Below are positions 46,641 through 56,343 of a stretch of DNA of 64,000 bases, one piece after another. Position numbers and translations under genes: made by a program. The DNA is from a virus. Location: positions 1-64,000 of the IMG/VR virus record IMGVR_UViG_3300008114_000040; one strand, 5' to 3'. Under the pieces are notes generated by a model. It made no database searches and was not told the DNA's origin. It worked only from the letters and a program-made list of their open reading frames with translations. Every line of letters begins with the position of its first letter. The first letter of the stretch is position 1.

Positions 46641-47624
46641 TTATTCAAAATCATCATTTTTTGACTCTTCTAAAGTGAATTCATTTCCACCCATTTTATT
46701 TGCCCAATAATCTGAATAGTCTTTTTTATACTTATCAAGAGCTTCTTTTGTATCACCAATAAACCCATTATGAACAGCAATTATTTTAGAATCCTTAAAA
46801 CCTAAACCATTAACGTGGTTTTTCAATATAGATATTTTAGTTCGTATTGCAAATGAAATTTTTCTACCATTTTTTGTTGCGTCAATATGTGAAACCCCTG
46901 CTTTTTTTTGATTACCAAATAAAAACACCAAGGAACTTGCTAACCAAACGGCAGTACCTCCTTTTGCTTGGATTTCAGGCTGACCAAAAGGATTATCAGG
47001 GAGTAATACCCATGGTTGGTTCAAAATAACTAAAGTATTATAATAAGGGTAATCCTCTTTTTTAGATTTTGTAATTCTAGAATGTATACCCATTCCGATC
47101 TTATCAGCTAATACCTTCGCATTAAACATTCCACCACCCTTACCATCGTATGTCATCTGACATGGGATACTACCAATGCTATCCCATAAAAATAACAAAT
47201 TATACGGTATATCACCTTTCTCCTGTGCATCTAAAACATCATTTATAAAATCCGTAGCTTGTTCAATAACATCAAAAGAATCGTTAAAAATAAACATACC
47301 TTCCCATTCCCCATCTTCGTTTTTTTTAGCGTCTAATCCTAACTCAACGGCATGATCCCAAGACCATTTTTTTTCGGTGATTATAAACACCGGTAAATGT
47401 CCCTTACGTTGGGCATCGGTTGCTGCCAAAATCATTGCAGTGGTCTTTCCAGCATTACTGTGCCCTAAAAACATTGAAATTCCCCCCATTACAGGTCCAG
47501 GTAATCCACACGCATCCATAAAGGCTTCTCCACAATTATAAAACTGGGTTTCCTTGTATTTTGTTTTTGTGGAAAATTTATTTTTTATATCATTAAAATT
47601 GATTTCCTTCTTCTTGATTGCCAT
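46641..47624 (-). CDS. uvsX: UvsX-type RecA recombinase
   Basis: The 327-residue protein has Walker A GHSNAGKTT (54-62), an IITEKKWSWDHAVELG stretch as in UvsX, and Walker B LLFLWDSIGSIP with Asp148. QAKGGTAVWLASSLVF matches the later RecA/UvsX core. UvsX coats ssDNA and drives strand exchange and recombination-dependent replication, with gp32. Length is near T4 UvsX (391) but shorter. The C-terminus is acidic (EESKNDDFE). It overlaps the upstream 104-aa gene by 32 nt; the ATG at 47624 is preceded by A-rich sequence and no Shine-Dalgarno motif. Confidence 0.93.
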   Translation of the reverse strand: MAIKKKEINFNDIKNKFSTKTKYKETQFYNCGEAFMDACGLPGPVMGGISMFLGHSNAGKTTAMILAATDAQRKGHLPVFIITEKKWSWDHAVELGLDAKKNEDGEWEGMFIFNDSFDVIEQATDFINDVLDAQEKGDIPYNLLFLWDSIGSIPCQMTYDGKGGGMFNAKVLADKIGMGIHSRITKSKKEDYPYYNTLVILNQPWVLLPDNPFGQPEIQAKGGTAVWLASSLVFLFGNQKKAGVSHIDATKNGRKISFAIRTKISILKNHVNGLGFKDSKIIAVHNGFIGDTKEALDKYKKDYSDYWANKMGGNEFTLEESKNDDFE

Positions 47625-47907
47625 CTTGTTTTGTTTGTTCGTTTAATATTTTTAACATATCTTCGGTGATTTCAAATTTCTCGTCCTTTTTGATGTTATA
47701 CCTATAGACCGTTTCCAACATTTCAAGTTTGTCCTTTGCGTTTGTCATCTTCTCAACAAACCTATCCATTTCCTCCAAATGTTGTGGGTGTTCACCAATC
47801 CCAACTGAGTTATTGAAGTAAACCAATAATGTGGCTTCAGCTTCAGCCATTTCTGACCTATATTTCAAGGTCAGAGCTTCGTACATCTTTTGTGCTATCT
47901 TATTCAT
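47593..47907 (-). CDS. Small helical protein between gp32 and uvsX (104 aa)
   Basis: Unrecognised by motif. The sequence is largely helical (YEALTLKYRSEMAEAEATLL, then EMDRFVEKMTNAKDKLEMLE) and ends with a Gln/Glu-rich tail. It lies between gp32 (12 nt before) and uvsX (32-nt overlap). In T4 the mediator UvsY helps UvsX displace gp32. The size and helical character make a UvsY-like role conceivable here, but I see no sequence match that proves it. Confidence 0.65.
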   Translation of the reverse strand: MNKIAQKMYEALTLKYRSEMAEAEATLLVYFNNSVGIGEHPQHLEEMDRFVEKMTNAKDKLEMLETVYRYNIKKDEKFEITEDMLKILNEQTKQDGNQEEGNQF

Positions 47908-47919
47908 GGCTAACTATTT

Positions 47920-48771
47920 TTAGAAAGGTAAGTCCTCAGAGGGTTCATCATTTGCTTGTGGGTCAACAACCACCACTTCTTCTTCTTTTTGTGCACCACC
48001 CAATGAGATTTCGGCTTCTTCACCATAAACATATTTTTTAAGTTCAGAGTTCCAAATTGGCGTTTCACCAACCGCTACCGCTTCCAAATATTCAACTGGT
48101 TTTTTGGAGTATACATCATTCCAAGTTAACTCATCTTGTAACCAACCTTCTTTGATTTCTTTATCTTCGTGAAGTGGTGATGGGTCATCGTACATAATTG
48201 TTTGAATAACCGTGTACTCTTTTCCTTGTGGTGTTTTTGCTTTGATTAATTCAATGATGAGGTCTCTACCTTTTTCTGAATCGGTTACGTCACCTTTGGC
48301 TTTCCAAATTGGAAGGATTTTGTCAAGTACACCTTCTTGTTTGTAATTGTGTTTGAATCTCCAAAATTTAACGCCATCTTGTTCATTGTCTCTGTCAATA
48401 ACTTTAACAATGTAAAATAAACGTGCTCTGTATTGTGATGCCAAATCTTTATCCTCTTTTTTTCCGGTTTGAATAAGTTCATTGTAAACTTCCGTTAAAG
48501 GCGATCTTTCGTTGTCATTTTTGTCTGGGTCATACAACTTAACCCATTGCCCATTAACTTGAATCTCGTGATACCAAACCTCAACGAATGGCGATGAACC
48601 ATCTTTTGTTGGTAAAATTCTAATTCTTTTTTGGGCTGATTTTTCATTCTTCTGAAGGATTGCTGAAAAATACTTTTTCATTCTGTCCTCTTGTGAAATG
48701 TTTTGTCTTTGTGAACTCGGTTGTGAGTTCTTTTCGTACTGTGCCAGTACCGCATCAATTGAGTTTGCCAT
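47920..48771 (-). CDS. gp32: gp32-like single-stranded DNA-binding protein
   Basis: The 283-residue protein follows the gp32 plan: a Lys/Arg/Gln-rich N-terminus, a core with RIRILPTKDGSSPFVEVWYH and ARLFYIVKVIDRDN, and an acidic C-terminal tail ending EDLPF. The final DLPF resembles the acidic tip that recruits partners. It has no cysteine at all, so the zinc site of T4 gp32 is absent. It is the first gene of the replication block, after a terminator and a promoter-like element, as expected of a highly expressed early gene. It coats ssDNA in replication and recombination. Confidence 0.88.
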   Translation of the reverse strand: MANSIDAVLAQYEKNSQPSSQRQNISQEDRMKKYFSAILQKNEKSAQKRIRILPTKDGSSPFVEVWYHEIQVNGQWVKLYDPDKNDNERSPLTEVYNELIQTGKKEDKDLASQYRARLFYIVKVIDRDNEQDGVKFWRFKHNYKQEGVLDKILPIWKAKGDVTDSEKGRDLIIELIKAKTPQGKEYTVIQTIMYDDPSPLHEDKEIKEGWLQDELTWNDVYSKKPVEYLEAVAVGETPIWNSELKKYVYGEEAEISLGGAQKEEEVVVVDPQANDEPSEDLPF

Positions 48772-48809
48772 AGATTTTTGTTTTAAATTTTTATCTCTTT
48801 TATCTATAA

Positions 48810-48839
48810 CAAGTATAAGTGATTTTTTGGTATTGTCAA
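48810..48839 (-). promoter_or_regulatory. Candidate promoter for gp32
   Basis: The minus strand has TTGACA at 48839-48834, then about 16-17 nt, and TATACTTG at 48817-48810. TATACTTG is one mismatch from the Bacteroidetes -7 element TAnnTTTG. It lies directly after the terminator and 38 nt before the gp32 ATG. A start site near 48800 would give a leader of about 30 nt. No promoter mapping is available. Confidence 0.55.
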
Positions 48840-48842
48840 ATG

Positions 48843-48869
48843 AAAAAGGGAACCTTGTGAGTTCCCTTT
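48843..48869 (-). terminator. Intrinsic terminator after the 215-aa gene
   Basis: Minus-strand RNA forms a perfect 9-bp stem AAAGGGAAC / GTTCCCTTT with a 7-nt loop, followed by two further U (five in a row including the stem end). It lies 18 nt after the stop of the 215-aa gene and just before the gp32 promoter candidate. Confidence 0.8.
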
Positions 48870-48886
48870 CTTTAATTATTCTTTAA

Positions 48887-49534
48887 TTATTCTTCTTCAG
48901 TCTCGTCGTAAATATTAAAGGTTTTTTTAACTTCATTTGGTGAAAAATTCTCAACCTCATCAGATGTTAAAACATATTCATTCTTTCCTGACTTTTCCAT
49001 TTCAACTTGTTTGTCGTCAAAAAAATCTGTTAATTTTTGATTGTATGGATACGAATCAAGAGATCTCAACATTAATTTTTCTTCTGGCGTTTTGTCTCTG
49101 TATTTATCAAACTTTGACTCAAGGTTTTGAATTCTGTTTAATATTTCATCCATTCCTTCCAGTTTTGATTGTAAATCGTCTAACCTTCTGAACATACTAT
49201 CCATAAACGCCTCTTGTTTATCTTTAATATCCATTTGGGTTGTAACCAAATCTGTAATATCAATTTCTTCTTCACCGCCTTCTGGTGTTGTTTCCTCGGC
49301 TCCGATTTCTTCAACATCCGGATCTGTTGCCACATCAACTGGCTCTGGAACTTCAGTTCCCGTTGGTGGTGTTTCTCCTGGTGTTGGTGGTGGTGTGTCG
49401 GTTGCTGGTGGTGTATCCGCTAAACCAGGTTCTGGTACTGGTGGTAAAGCCGGTGGTTCTTGTTCATTTAATACATATGTATTAATCTGATTGAACCTTT
49501 TTAATTCCTCCAATATTTTTCTATCTAAACTCAT
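48887..49534 (-). CDS. Pro/Glu-rich, coiled-coil hypothetical protein (215 aa)
   Basis: Residues ~25-85 are rich in Pro, Thr and Glu and probably disordered (PPALPPVPEPGLADTPPATD). Then comes a coiled-coil region (RRLDDLQSKLEGMDEILNRI) and an acidic C-terminus. It begins with a basic-acidic helix, LDRKILEELKRFNQINTYV. No known domain is evident. The mix of linker and coiled coil suggests a structural or scaffolding role near the baseplate hub genes. It is the last gene before a terminator. Confidence 0.55.
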   Translation of the reverse strand: MSLDRKILEELKRFNQINTYVLNEQEPPALPPVPEPGLADTPPATDTPPPTPGETPPTGTEVPEPVDVATDPDVEEIGAEETTPEGGEEEIDITDLVTTQMDIKDKQEAFMDSMFRRLDDLQSKLEGMDEILNRIQNLESKFDKYRDKTPEEKLMLRSLDSYPYNQKLTDFFDDKQVEMEKSGKNEYVLTSDEVENFSPNEVKKTFNIYDETEEE

Positions 49535-49546
49535 TTTTAATTTTTA

Positions 49547-49774
49547 TTAACCGTTTAATAGTGTTTTAACACCAGCTGGAGTCTCAACTCTTAATGTTCT
49601 GTTTGTTTGCATTGTGTTGTCCACTCTTTCAATCAAACCATCTTTCATTCTAATTACATAACAATCACCGGTATCCAAGTCACATACTTGTTTGTGATTG
49701 TCGTCTATTTGTTTTTCAGATACTCTTGTATCCTTTCTCAAATAATTATCCAATAACATTTTAATATTACTCAT
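49547..49774 (-). CDS. Small hypothetical protein (75 aa)
   Basis: Unrecognised. The protein has MSNIKMLLDNYLRKDTRVSE, then DLDTGDCYVIRMKDGLIERV, and two Cys. Ends with a short beta-like PAGVKTLLNG. It lies between the hub gene (26 nt upstream) and the 215-aa gene (12 nt downstream). An ATATTTATAT motif sits 14 nt before the ATG. Function unknown. Confidence 0.55.
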   Translation of the reverse strand: MSNIKMLLDNYLRKDTRVSEKQIDDNHKQVCDLDTGDCYVIRMKDGLIERVDNTMQTNRTLRVETPAGVKTLLNG

Positions 49775-49800
49775 AACGTTTTTTCTATATAAATATATCG

Positions 49801-52800
49801 TTAATTGAAAAACTTCTTAAACGCGGTCTCGTATTTTTTCATATATGATAAATAAGCGTCATAAATGTTTTTATTTTGTGGTTTTATTTTTTCATCGTAC
49901 CTTTGTTTGAACTCAATATACTGTTTAGGTAATGTTGTGTAAAAACCGGTACCTCCACCATCTTTTATATACCACGTCTGATCCCAGAACAACGTAAATA
50001 CTGTATATGCTTGAGCATATTTTTTGGCTTGTGTTAACTCAGTACTATTATTCACCCATGTATTAATATAATCAACGTATTGTTGTGTAACGCCAGCGTA
50101 GAAGTCTAAGGAATCTTGATAACTATTAAAATTAAAATACGGGTACGGTGTTGTAATAATAGTTGTAGTCGCACAAACCTTTCCAGTCACTAGTTGTAAT
50201 ATAGAGTCTGTATAATCATTAAATGCTCCACTACCATATAAATTGTAATTAAATGATGTTATGACATTCTTATCAATTGAATTAAGTGGTTGTGTTTTAA
50301 CAATACCATAGTATAACGGTTTTAAAACAGCATCTATTGATGAATTTGAAACTAATTCAAATAATTCATTTTCAGTTATTTGTGTGGTTTTTAGGTCAAC
50401 ATATGGTAACGTATTGTATTTTTCAAGTTCAAATTTTTGACACTCTGGTTCACTACCTTTAATGGCTCCAGGAGTTTTTGGTGAAATAGTTTCAGATAAA
50501 TTTGTTACTACTGGTGTTTCCGATGTTTTAAGGGTTTGTATTATCAAATCTTTATAATACTTAACATAATTTTTTTCTACAGCTTCAAGTAAACTATTAG
50601 GTTTAGGTAAAGTATATAGTGGCATCCTAACCCCTTTAAATTGTGTATCAAATTTACCAGGACTAATACTATGATTGACTTCCATAATCCAATACGGACC
50701 ATAAAATAATGGGACGTGTCTTAAATTAAAATACATCGTAGGTTGGATCATAGCATCACCCATACAATCAATTGTACAGGTATATGATCTAGTTTTATAA
50801 ATACTATATAATGATACCGTTTGTTGAGCCACTTTGTTACCAGAAGCAGATTCACCAAGTTGTGTTATTAATTTGTTAGACTCTGCCGTATTTTTTTTCT
50901 CTGACATATCAAGTTGGACACTTTTGAATATACTTTGGTTTTGGGTTCCGTAATCAACTGAAAAACCAACAACTCTATTGACTTTGGAAAAATCGGTCTC
51001 AGGCCCATACGATGTACTTATAGGGTTGTCATATTTTCTCAAGTCAAACGCATCATCCCTAAATTTAACGAACTTCGCTTCACTTGCGACATGTTCCGAT
51101 GGTTTACCAACATATACACATAAAAACTTAGGTCGTGAGTCCATATAATCCACATCTAAATAGGTTCCGAACATTGAATTTGGTATTTCAACAGGTATCG
51201 GAGTATTTTGTCTCACCGCTTCTTGAATCCCATAAAAATTAACGTATGCTGGCATAGCAAAAAATATGAAATTATTTTTTTCTAGTATTTTACTAACAAG
51301 GTCTAAGTAATTTTTATTTGGGTCTGTTAAAAAACTTTCTAAATCACTTACTGATATTGTAAACTGATCACCAATATCCCTATTTGCTCTATCAAAAAAT
51401 AAGAAATCTTCAAAAATCGTTTTGTTTTTAAAATCACTTCCGGCAATCCACTTATCGTTCATTGTCTTTAATGTCGTATAATATTCCAACTTAACAACGT
51501 TCCCAGATGTGGTACTATTAACCACATTTGTTTTAACCTTAACTTCTTCTAAATTTTTATTTAAAAAAGATATTATTTCATTTAACACATAACTATTAAA
51601 AGTATTTTGTTCAACAACAAAACTATTAATTAATTGAATAAATTTAATTTTGTTAAAGGTACTATCTTTTAATTTTTCTTTTGCATATAATCTTATAAGT
51701 GGGTATAATGTTTCAATACTTGAAACACTAAACTCTATGTCGTTGTCAATAAAAAATGAAGTTATTGCCGAACCATTATTTGTGTATTTTATCCCTGTTT
51801 GATCAAAATCACCTATGTATTTTTTAAGTGTTTTCCATTCTAAACCATTTGCAGCTTGACTCAATAATAAAGCATTAGGACCTGTCAAAACACCGTCACC
51901 TGGTAAGGTTCCACTAATATATTTTGGTAATGGAGAAAAACTAATAGGTTTAAAATTTGGATTACTACTAAAATAGTTAAAGGTTTTTCTATTGAAGTTT
52001 CCTGGATTTCCCATTTTCAAAACACAATCAAAATTTAAAAGTTCAACAACTTTAGCCATAAAATTTTTGGTTTGTGCTTCGGCTAATAATTTTCCATCCA
52101 AAATTTCTTGGTTTGTTAATGTGACTGAATTTTTTGGTAATAAATAAAGAGATTCTATTTGGTACAATAATTTTTTCTGCCCAACATTTTTTACTTTACC
52201 CGGTGTATCTGTTGTTGCTTGTGTTTGTTCCCCAAACAAAACCATATCAGATATCACATCTTTTGGGTTACAAAAATTTAAAAACAACTTTTCAAACTCA
52301 TCCAATATTTTTGGTTCAAACACCGCAAAAATTTCATCAATTTTTGAATAAGTGGATTGACTATCTTTAAGTTCAAACGGTGTTTGTGGTGTATTATCGG
52401 TATAAATAGTTTTTAAATATTCATTATAATTCGGTTTTTTTATCAAACTATTATCAAAATAACCAAAGTTTGAAACACCCCACAATGACCTTACCGACCC
52501 ATTATACAGTGCATTATTATTAAATACTTCTTTTGTGATTTTATCCAAATCATTAAAACACTCGTATTCCGCTTGGTTAATATTTAAACCACCCATACTA
52601 GGTACCAAAAGATAATTGTCAGTATCGCCATTTGGTGTTTTAAAAAATTGATAATAATTTTTAATTGTAAGTTGTCTTATTGGATCTGTTAAATCAAACC
52701 CAGGTAAAAAAGTTCTTGTGTAACTGTTTGAGACAACTAAACCATTTTCTACACTTTCATTCTGAAAATTCGTTACGGATGGGTTTTGTAATATGTCAAG

Positions 52801-55800
52801 GTCTGTTTTGTAAAAACACCTAAAAACATCATTAATCACTTTTGGATAAAACCCCATTGTAATAATATCATTTGTATTTGTCGTGTTTGGTACTAAAGTT
52901 GATGATTGTAATACGATGTTACCCACCCAATTTCCTGAATAACTGGTAGTTATGTTATTTGTAATTGGATCGTAGTTTGTTGTATAGTCAAAGTCTTTCC
53001 AGATATCATCTAAAATGTCAATCCCTTCATCAATATATTTTTTATATCTGTGCCAAATTGAACCATATTTTAAAACCCAAACATATGGTAATTGATGGAT
53101 AGATGAGAATTTATTGAAGGTTGCTGCTAAATAATCCAAATCGGTGGGTTCCAAACCATTTTCGGTTTTTTTAATCTTTTCTTTTGTTGTGATAAGTGGT
53201 AATGAATTAAGATATAAATAACCTAAACTAACGTAAGGGTTTTGATTATTTGTTTTTTCTAGTTCAACACCTTTTTGTAGTGCATTAATAAAATATGGTG
53301 TATTTAATAACGACGTTGTTTGAATACTTGTTACATTCCCAGAATAAGAAGGACCATAATTTACAAATGATTCTGTAAAATACTGATCTTTTTGTGTTCT
53401 CGTTGTAAAAAAACTTTTTAATGAAAAACGAGAAGTAACAGGTAAATTAGTTGTTTGATCCGCAATATATGATTGATTGTAATTTGTGAAACCAAATTTA
53501 TTCACAAATAAATTAATATTATTTAATGTTTCAGTTTGATTAAGTCTAGCGATTGTTTTTTTATCATTTAAATATGAAAATGTTTGTGTTTTGTAAAAAT
53601 CTTGTGTACTTAAAAAACTATCACCCTTTTCTAAATTATTTTTTAACCAGTTAAGATTATTAAATGGGTAAGGATCTAGAACATATTGTTGTTCTGTACT
53701 AGTACTATTTAAATAAGTTTTAAATTTATCAATCAATTGGATGTTACCACCAACTGAGAGTGACACACCATTTAGGGTATCAATACTATAAATTTTATTG
53801 TACTCGTTAAAATAATTTTTAATATAACCCGTATTATATTCTGAGTTAGTATAATTTGTCCAGAATTCACCTGTACCTTCTGTTGATATTTTTTTCAAGT
53901 ATTCCAAATACTGATTGTATGTTGGTTTGAAATTTTTTAATATATTTGTCAAAGTATAACTTGGTGAATTAGTTAAACTATTTTTAATGTTTTCAGCATC
54001 AATATCCGCTAAGATTTTATCAATTTGACTTTCTTTATATTTTCCTCTTTCAATGTTTGAGTAGTGTGTAGCCAAATATGTTCTTTCAAAAATTTCATAC
54101 AAAAAGTTCACTTCAGTTTTATTCAAAAATGGTGTGTCGTTGAATGGAAATTCAATTGGGTTTACTGACATCAACTCAGTATTACTTTGCGGGTTGTTTG
54201 TACTTTGTGGTACAGTAGGTGGGCTTTTTTGAAGTGAAGCGTTAATGAATTCCTCAGTAAAGGCTATTTCTGGCCATATTGTATTATTGTAACCTTGTGT
54301 TACACTTAATGAATTGGCATCACCCGGATATTTAATTGTGTATAATTCAGTACCATCTTGTTGTCTTTCTTTCTCAAAATATTGTGGCCATGGATAAACC
54401 GTATTTTCGTTGTTTAACTGGAAACTCCCGTTAACCACACCCAATGAGTCAACACCTACGTTTTGTTTTTGTGGCGGTAATATTGAATTTAATCTTGTTG
54501 GGTTTTTTCTTTGGTTCCAAGCATTTGTATGTACATCTTCCATCATCCTATAAAAACCATCAAGTCCGGCAAATAAAACGGCAAATACATTTCTAATTGT
54601 TGGTTGAAACCCTAAACCACCGTCACTGTCAACTATCATTTCGGACAACGCGGTAGTTAGTGCTTGTTCTATACTGTTTCTTTTTGTAGTTAAGTCTGAG
54701 TTCATTTTTTGAACTAAGTCTAAAAACGAATCGGTTTTAAAACTGTTAACAACATTTGGTATTTCACCAAAAGTGTAATATATAGGTAGTGTTTGTTCTA
54801 TTTCTTTTTTTGAATTAATGATTGTTTGTGTCGTAACATTAAAACTCTTAAATTCCAAAATAAATTTTTGAAGTTCCTCATCACTTGGGGTTCTACCAAA
54901 ATTTATTTCGTATGTTGTTTTAAAATCATCATTTGAAATTACGTTATAGTCAATTTCTTTTAACAAATCATCAAATTTAACTTTTACGTCAATTTTACCA
55001 GACTGTGTGTTTTGTTTGTTTTTAGAATTTTCATTTTTTGTGGAACTTGGTAATATGTACGTACCACTTTCACCAAAACTTGGGTTTTGTTTTAATTTTT
55101 GTACTAATTCATCAAATTTACTTTTAGTCCTATTTCTAGCTTCTTCTTTTTTTGTATCTTCCAAATCATTTGAATATGGGTAATAAATTACACCGTCATA
55201 CACTAACCTTCTTCCCGTGTCCAAAAAATCATTTATTGAATTTACATAAATTGATTGTCTCAAGTCATTCAAAGTTGTTTGATACGTATTAATATCATTT
55301 ATTACGTTAAAATCACCCTGTTTGATTTTATCTTGAATGGATTGTTCGTACTTATTTACCCTATAAATAAACTCCTCCATTGTAATTTCAGGAAAGGTTT
55401 TATCTATTAATTTTTTTTCTTTATATACCGAATAAACTTCTCTTAATTTTTGAAGTCCAACAGTATCATTTTCAATTGATAGTTGTGTTTTATTATTACC
55501 AGTCTGTGTTGAAGATGATGTATTACCTTGTTTTTGGACTTGAGTTGTAAACATTTTTGGGGAATGTTTAGCGAATGATAAAATACTATCGGCAAGTATC
55601 GCACTATTTCTACCCATTAATTTTAATGTAATATCAAAATTACCGGTTCCTGGGTCAAACTTAGCATTAAATGAAAGAAGTGTTAATTGATATCTTATAG
55701 CTTTACCGTAATAACCTTTTAGTGTTAAATAAAACGTTGGGTATGGTAAGTTAAAAAAAACTGAATAAATTGAGTTGTCACCTTGTTCAAACAAAGCACG

Positions 55801-56343
55801 ACCTCTAACGTCAGTCAATAACATATCAACTGTTGGTACACCAATTGATGAAATTTTTACTGTAATATTTTTAATCCCTAGGTTTTGGGTATCTTCATAA
55901 TTTAAAACTTTAGTTTTCGTTTTACTAATACCATTTTCAACTACTGAATATTGTTGATTTTGATTGGTTCCTTGTCCTTGTCTTGAACCTCTCCCTGTAA
56001 AATCATCGGACCAACTGGTATCAAAATAATTTTTTCCTTTTGGTTTTAAAAAATTAATATTCAAATCCTCATCGTTTGATGATAGAGAGGCGATTGAAGT
56101 ATTATTAACCGGTGTATCAAAACTATCACCTACTGCTAATTTAGTTCTTGGGATTATTTTGGTTTCAAGGTTTGCATACATAACAAGATTTTCTTGCTGG
56201 ACAAACCTATCTTCAATAGTACCACCACCATTTACTACTTTATTTGGGTCAATTAGTATAATATTTTCATAGTCCGCTTCAACATACAAACGGTTCTCTA
56301 AATTATATATCTGTCTAAATTTTGTTGGATCATTAACGGCCAT
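49801..56343 (-). CDS. Baseplate hub-like protein, very large (2180 aa)
   Basis: The C-terminal part, about residues 1750-1915, has the phrase YFNLRHVPLFYGPYWIMEVN, then HSISPGKFDTQFKGVRMPLY. That layout ('f-G-p-W-I-m-v-H-x-i-s-p-G-x-f-x-T') is a mark of phage late-control D / gp27-like hub proteins. Near the N-terminus KISSIGVPTVDMLLTDVRGR and LTLKGYYGKAIRYQLTLLSF suggest a further hub or spike domain. The length far exceeds T4 gp27 or gp5, so it may be a fusion of hub functions. The Asn/Gln-rich middle is unassigned. It overlaps the gp53-like gene by 11 nt. Confidence 0.65.
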   Translation of the reverse strand: MAVNDPTKFRQIYNLENRLYVEADYENIILIDPNKVVNGGGTIEDRFVQQENLVMYANLETKIIPRTKLAVGDSFDTPVNNTSIASLSSNDEDLNINFLKPKGKNYFDTSWSDDFTGRGSRQGQGTNQNQQYSVVENGISKTKTKVLNYEDTQNLGIKNITVKISSIGVPTVDMLLTDVRGRALFEQGDNSIYSVFFNLPYPTFYLTLKGYYGKAIRYQLTLLSFNAKFDPGTGNFDITLKLMGRNSAILADSILSFAKHSPKMFTTQVQKQGNTSSSTQTGNNKTQLSIENDTVGLQKLREVYSVYKEKKLIDKTFPEITMEEFIYRVNKYEQSIQDKIKQGDFNVINDINTYQTTLNDLRQSIYVNSINDFLDTGRRLVYDGVIYYPYSNDLEDTKKEEARNRTKSKFDELVQKLKQNPSFGESGTYILPSSTKNENSKNKQNTQSGKIDVKVKFDDLLKEIDYNVISNDDFKTTYEINFGRTPSDEELQKFILEFKSFNVTTQTIINSKKEIEQTLPIYYTFGEIPNVVNSFKTDSFLDLVQKMNSDLTTKRNSIEQALTTALSEMIVDSDGGLGFQPTIRNVFAVLFAGLDGFYRMMEDVHTNAWNQRKNPTRLNSILPPQKQNVGVDSLGVVNGSFQLNNENTVYPWPQYFEKERQQDGTELYTIKYPGDANSLSVTQGYNNTIWPEIAFTEEFINASLQKSPPTVPQSTNNPQSNTELMSVNPIEFPFNDTPFLNKTEVNFLYEIFERTYLATHYSNIERGKYKESQIDKILADIDAENIKNSLTNSPSYTLTNILKNFKPTYNQYLEYLKKISTEGTGEFWTNYTNSEYNTGYIKNYFNEYNKIYSIDTLNGVSLSVGGNIQLIDKFKTYLNSTSTEQQYVLDPYPFNNLNWLKNNLEKGDSFLSTQDFYKTQTFSYLNDKKTIARLNQTETLNNINLFVNKFGFTNYNQSYIADQTTNLPVTSRFSLKSFFTTRTQKDQYFTESFVNYGPSYSGNVTSIQTTSLLNTPYFINALQKGVELEKTNNQNPYVSLGYLYLNSLPLITTKEKIKKTENGLEPTDLDYLAATFNKFSSIHQLPYVWVLKYGSIWHRYKKYIDEGIDILDDIWKDFDYTTNYDPITNNITTSYSGNWVGNIVLQSSTLVPNTTNTNDIITMGFYPKVINDVFRCFYKTDLDILQNPSVTNFQNESVENGLVVSNSYTRTFLPGFDLTDPIRQLTIKNYYQFFKTPNGDTDNYLLVPSMGGLNINQAEYECFNDLDKITKEVFNNNALYNGSVRSLWGVSNFGYFDNSLIKKPNYNEYLKTIYTDNTPQTPFELKDSQSTYSKIDEIFAVFEPKILDEFEKLFLNFCNPKDVISDMVLFGEQTQATTDTPGKVKNVGQKKLLYQIESLYLLPKNSVTLTNQEILDGKLLAEAQTKNFMAKVVELLNFDCVLKMGNPGNFNRKTFNYFSSNPNFKPISFSPLPKYISGTLPGDGVLTGPNALLLSQAANGLEWKTLKKYIGDFDQTGIKYTNNGSAITSFFIDNDIEFSVSSIETLYPLIRLYAKEKLKDSTFNKIKFIQLINSFVVEQNTFNSYVLNEIISFLNKNLEEVKVKTNVVNSTTSGNVVKLEYYTTLKTMNDKWIAGSDFKNKTIFEDFLFFDRANRDIGDQFTISVSDLESFLTDPNKNYLDLVSKILEKNNFIFFAMPAYVNFYGIQEAVRQNTPIPVEIPNSMFGTYLDVDYMDSRPKFLCVYVGKPSEHVASEAKFVKFRDDAFDLRKYDNPISTSYGPETDFSKVNRVVGFSVDYGTQNQSIFKSVQLDMSEKKNTAESNKLITQLGESASGNKVAQQTVSLYSIYKTRSYTCTIDCMGDAMIQPTMYFNLRHVPLFYGPYWIMEVNHSISPGKFDTQFKGVRMPLYTLPKPNSLLEAVEKNYVKYYKDLIIQTLKTSETPVVTNLSETISPKTPGAIKGSEPECQKFELEKYNTLPYVDLKTTQITENELFELVSNSSIDAVLKPLYYGIVKTQPLNSIDKNVITSFNYNLYGSGAFNDYTDSILQLVTGKVCATTTIITTPYPYFNFNSYQDSLDFYAGVTQQYVDYINTWVNNSTELTQAKKYAQAYTVFTLFWDQTWYIKDGGGTGFYTTLPKQYIEFKQRYDEKIKPQNKNIYDAYLSYMKKYETAFKKFFN

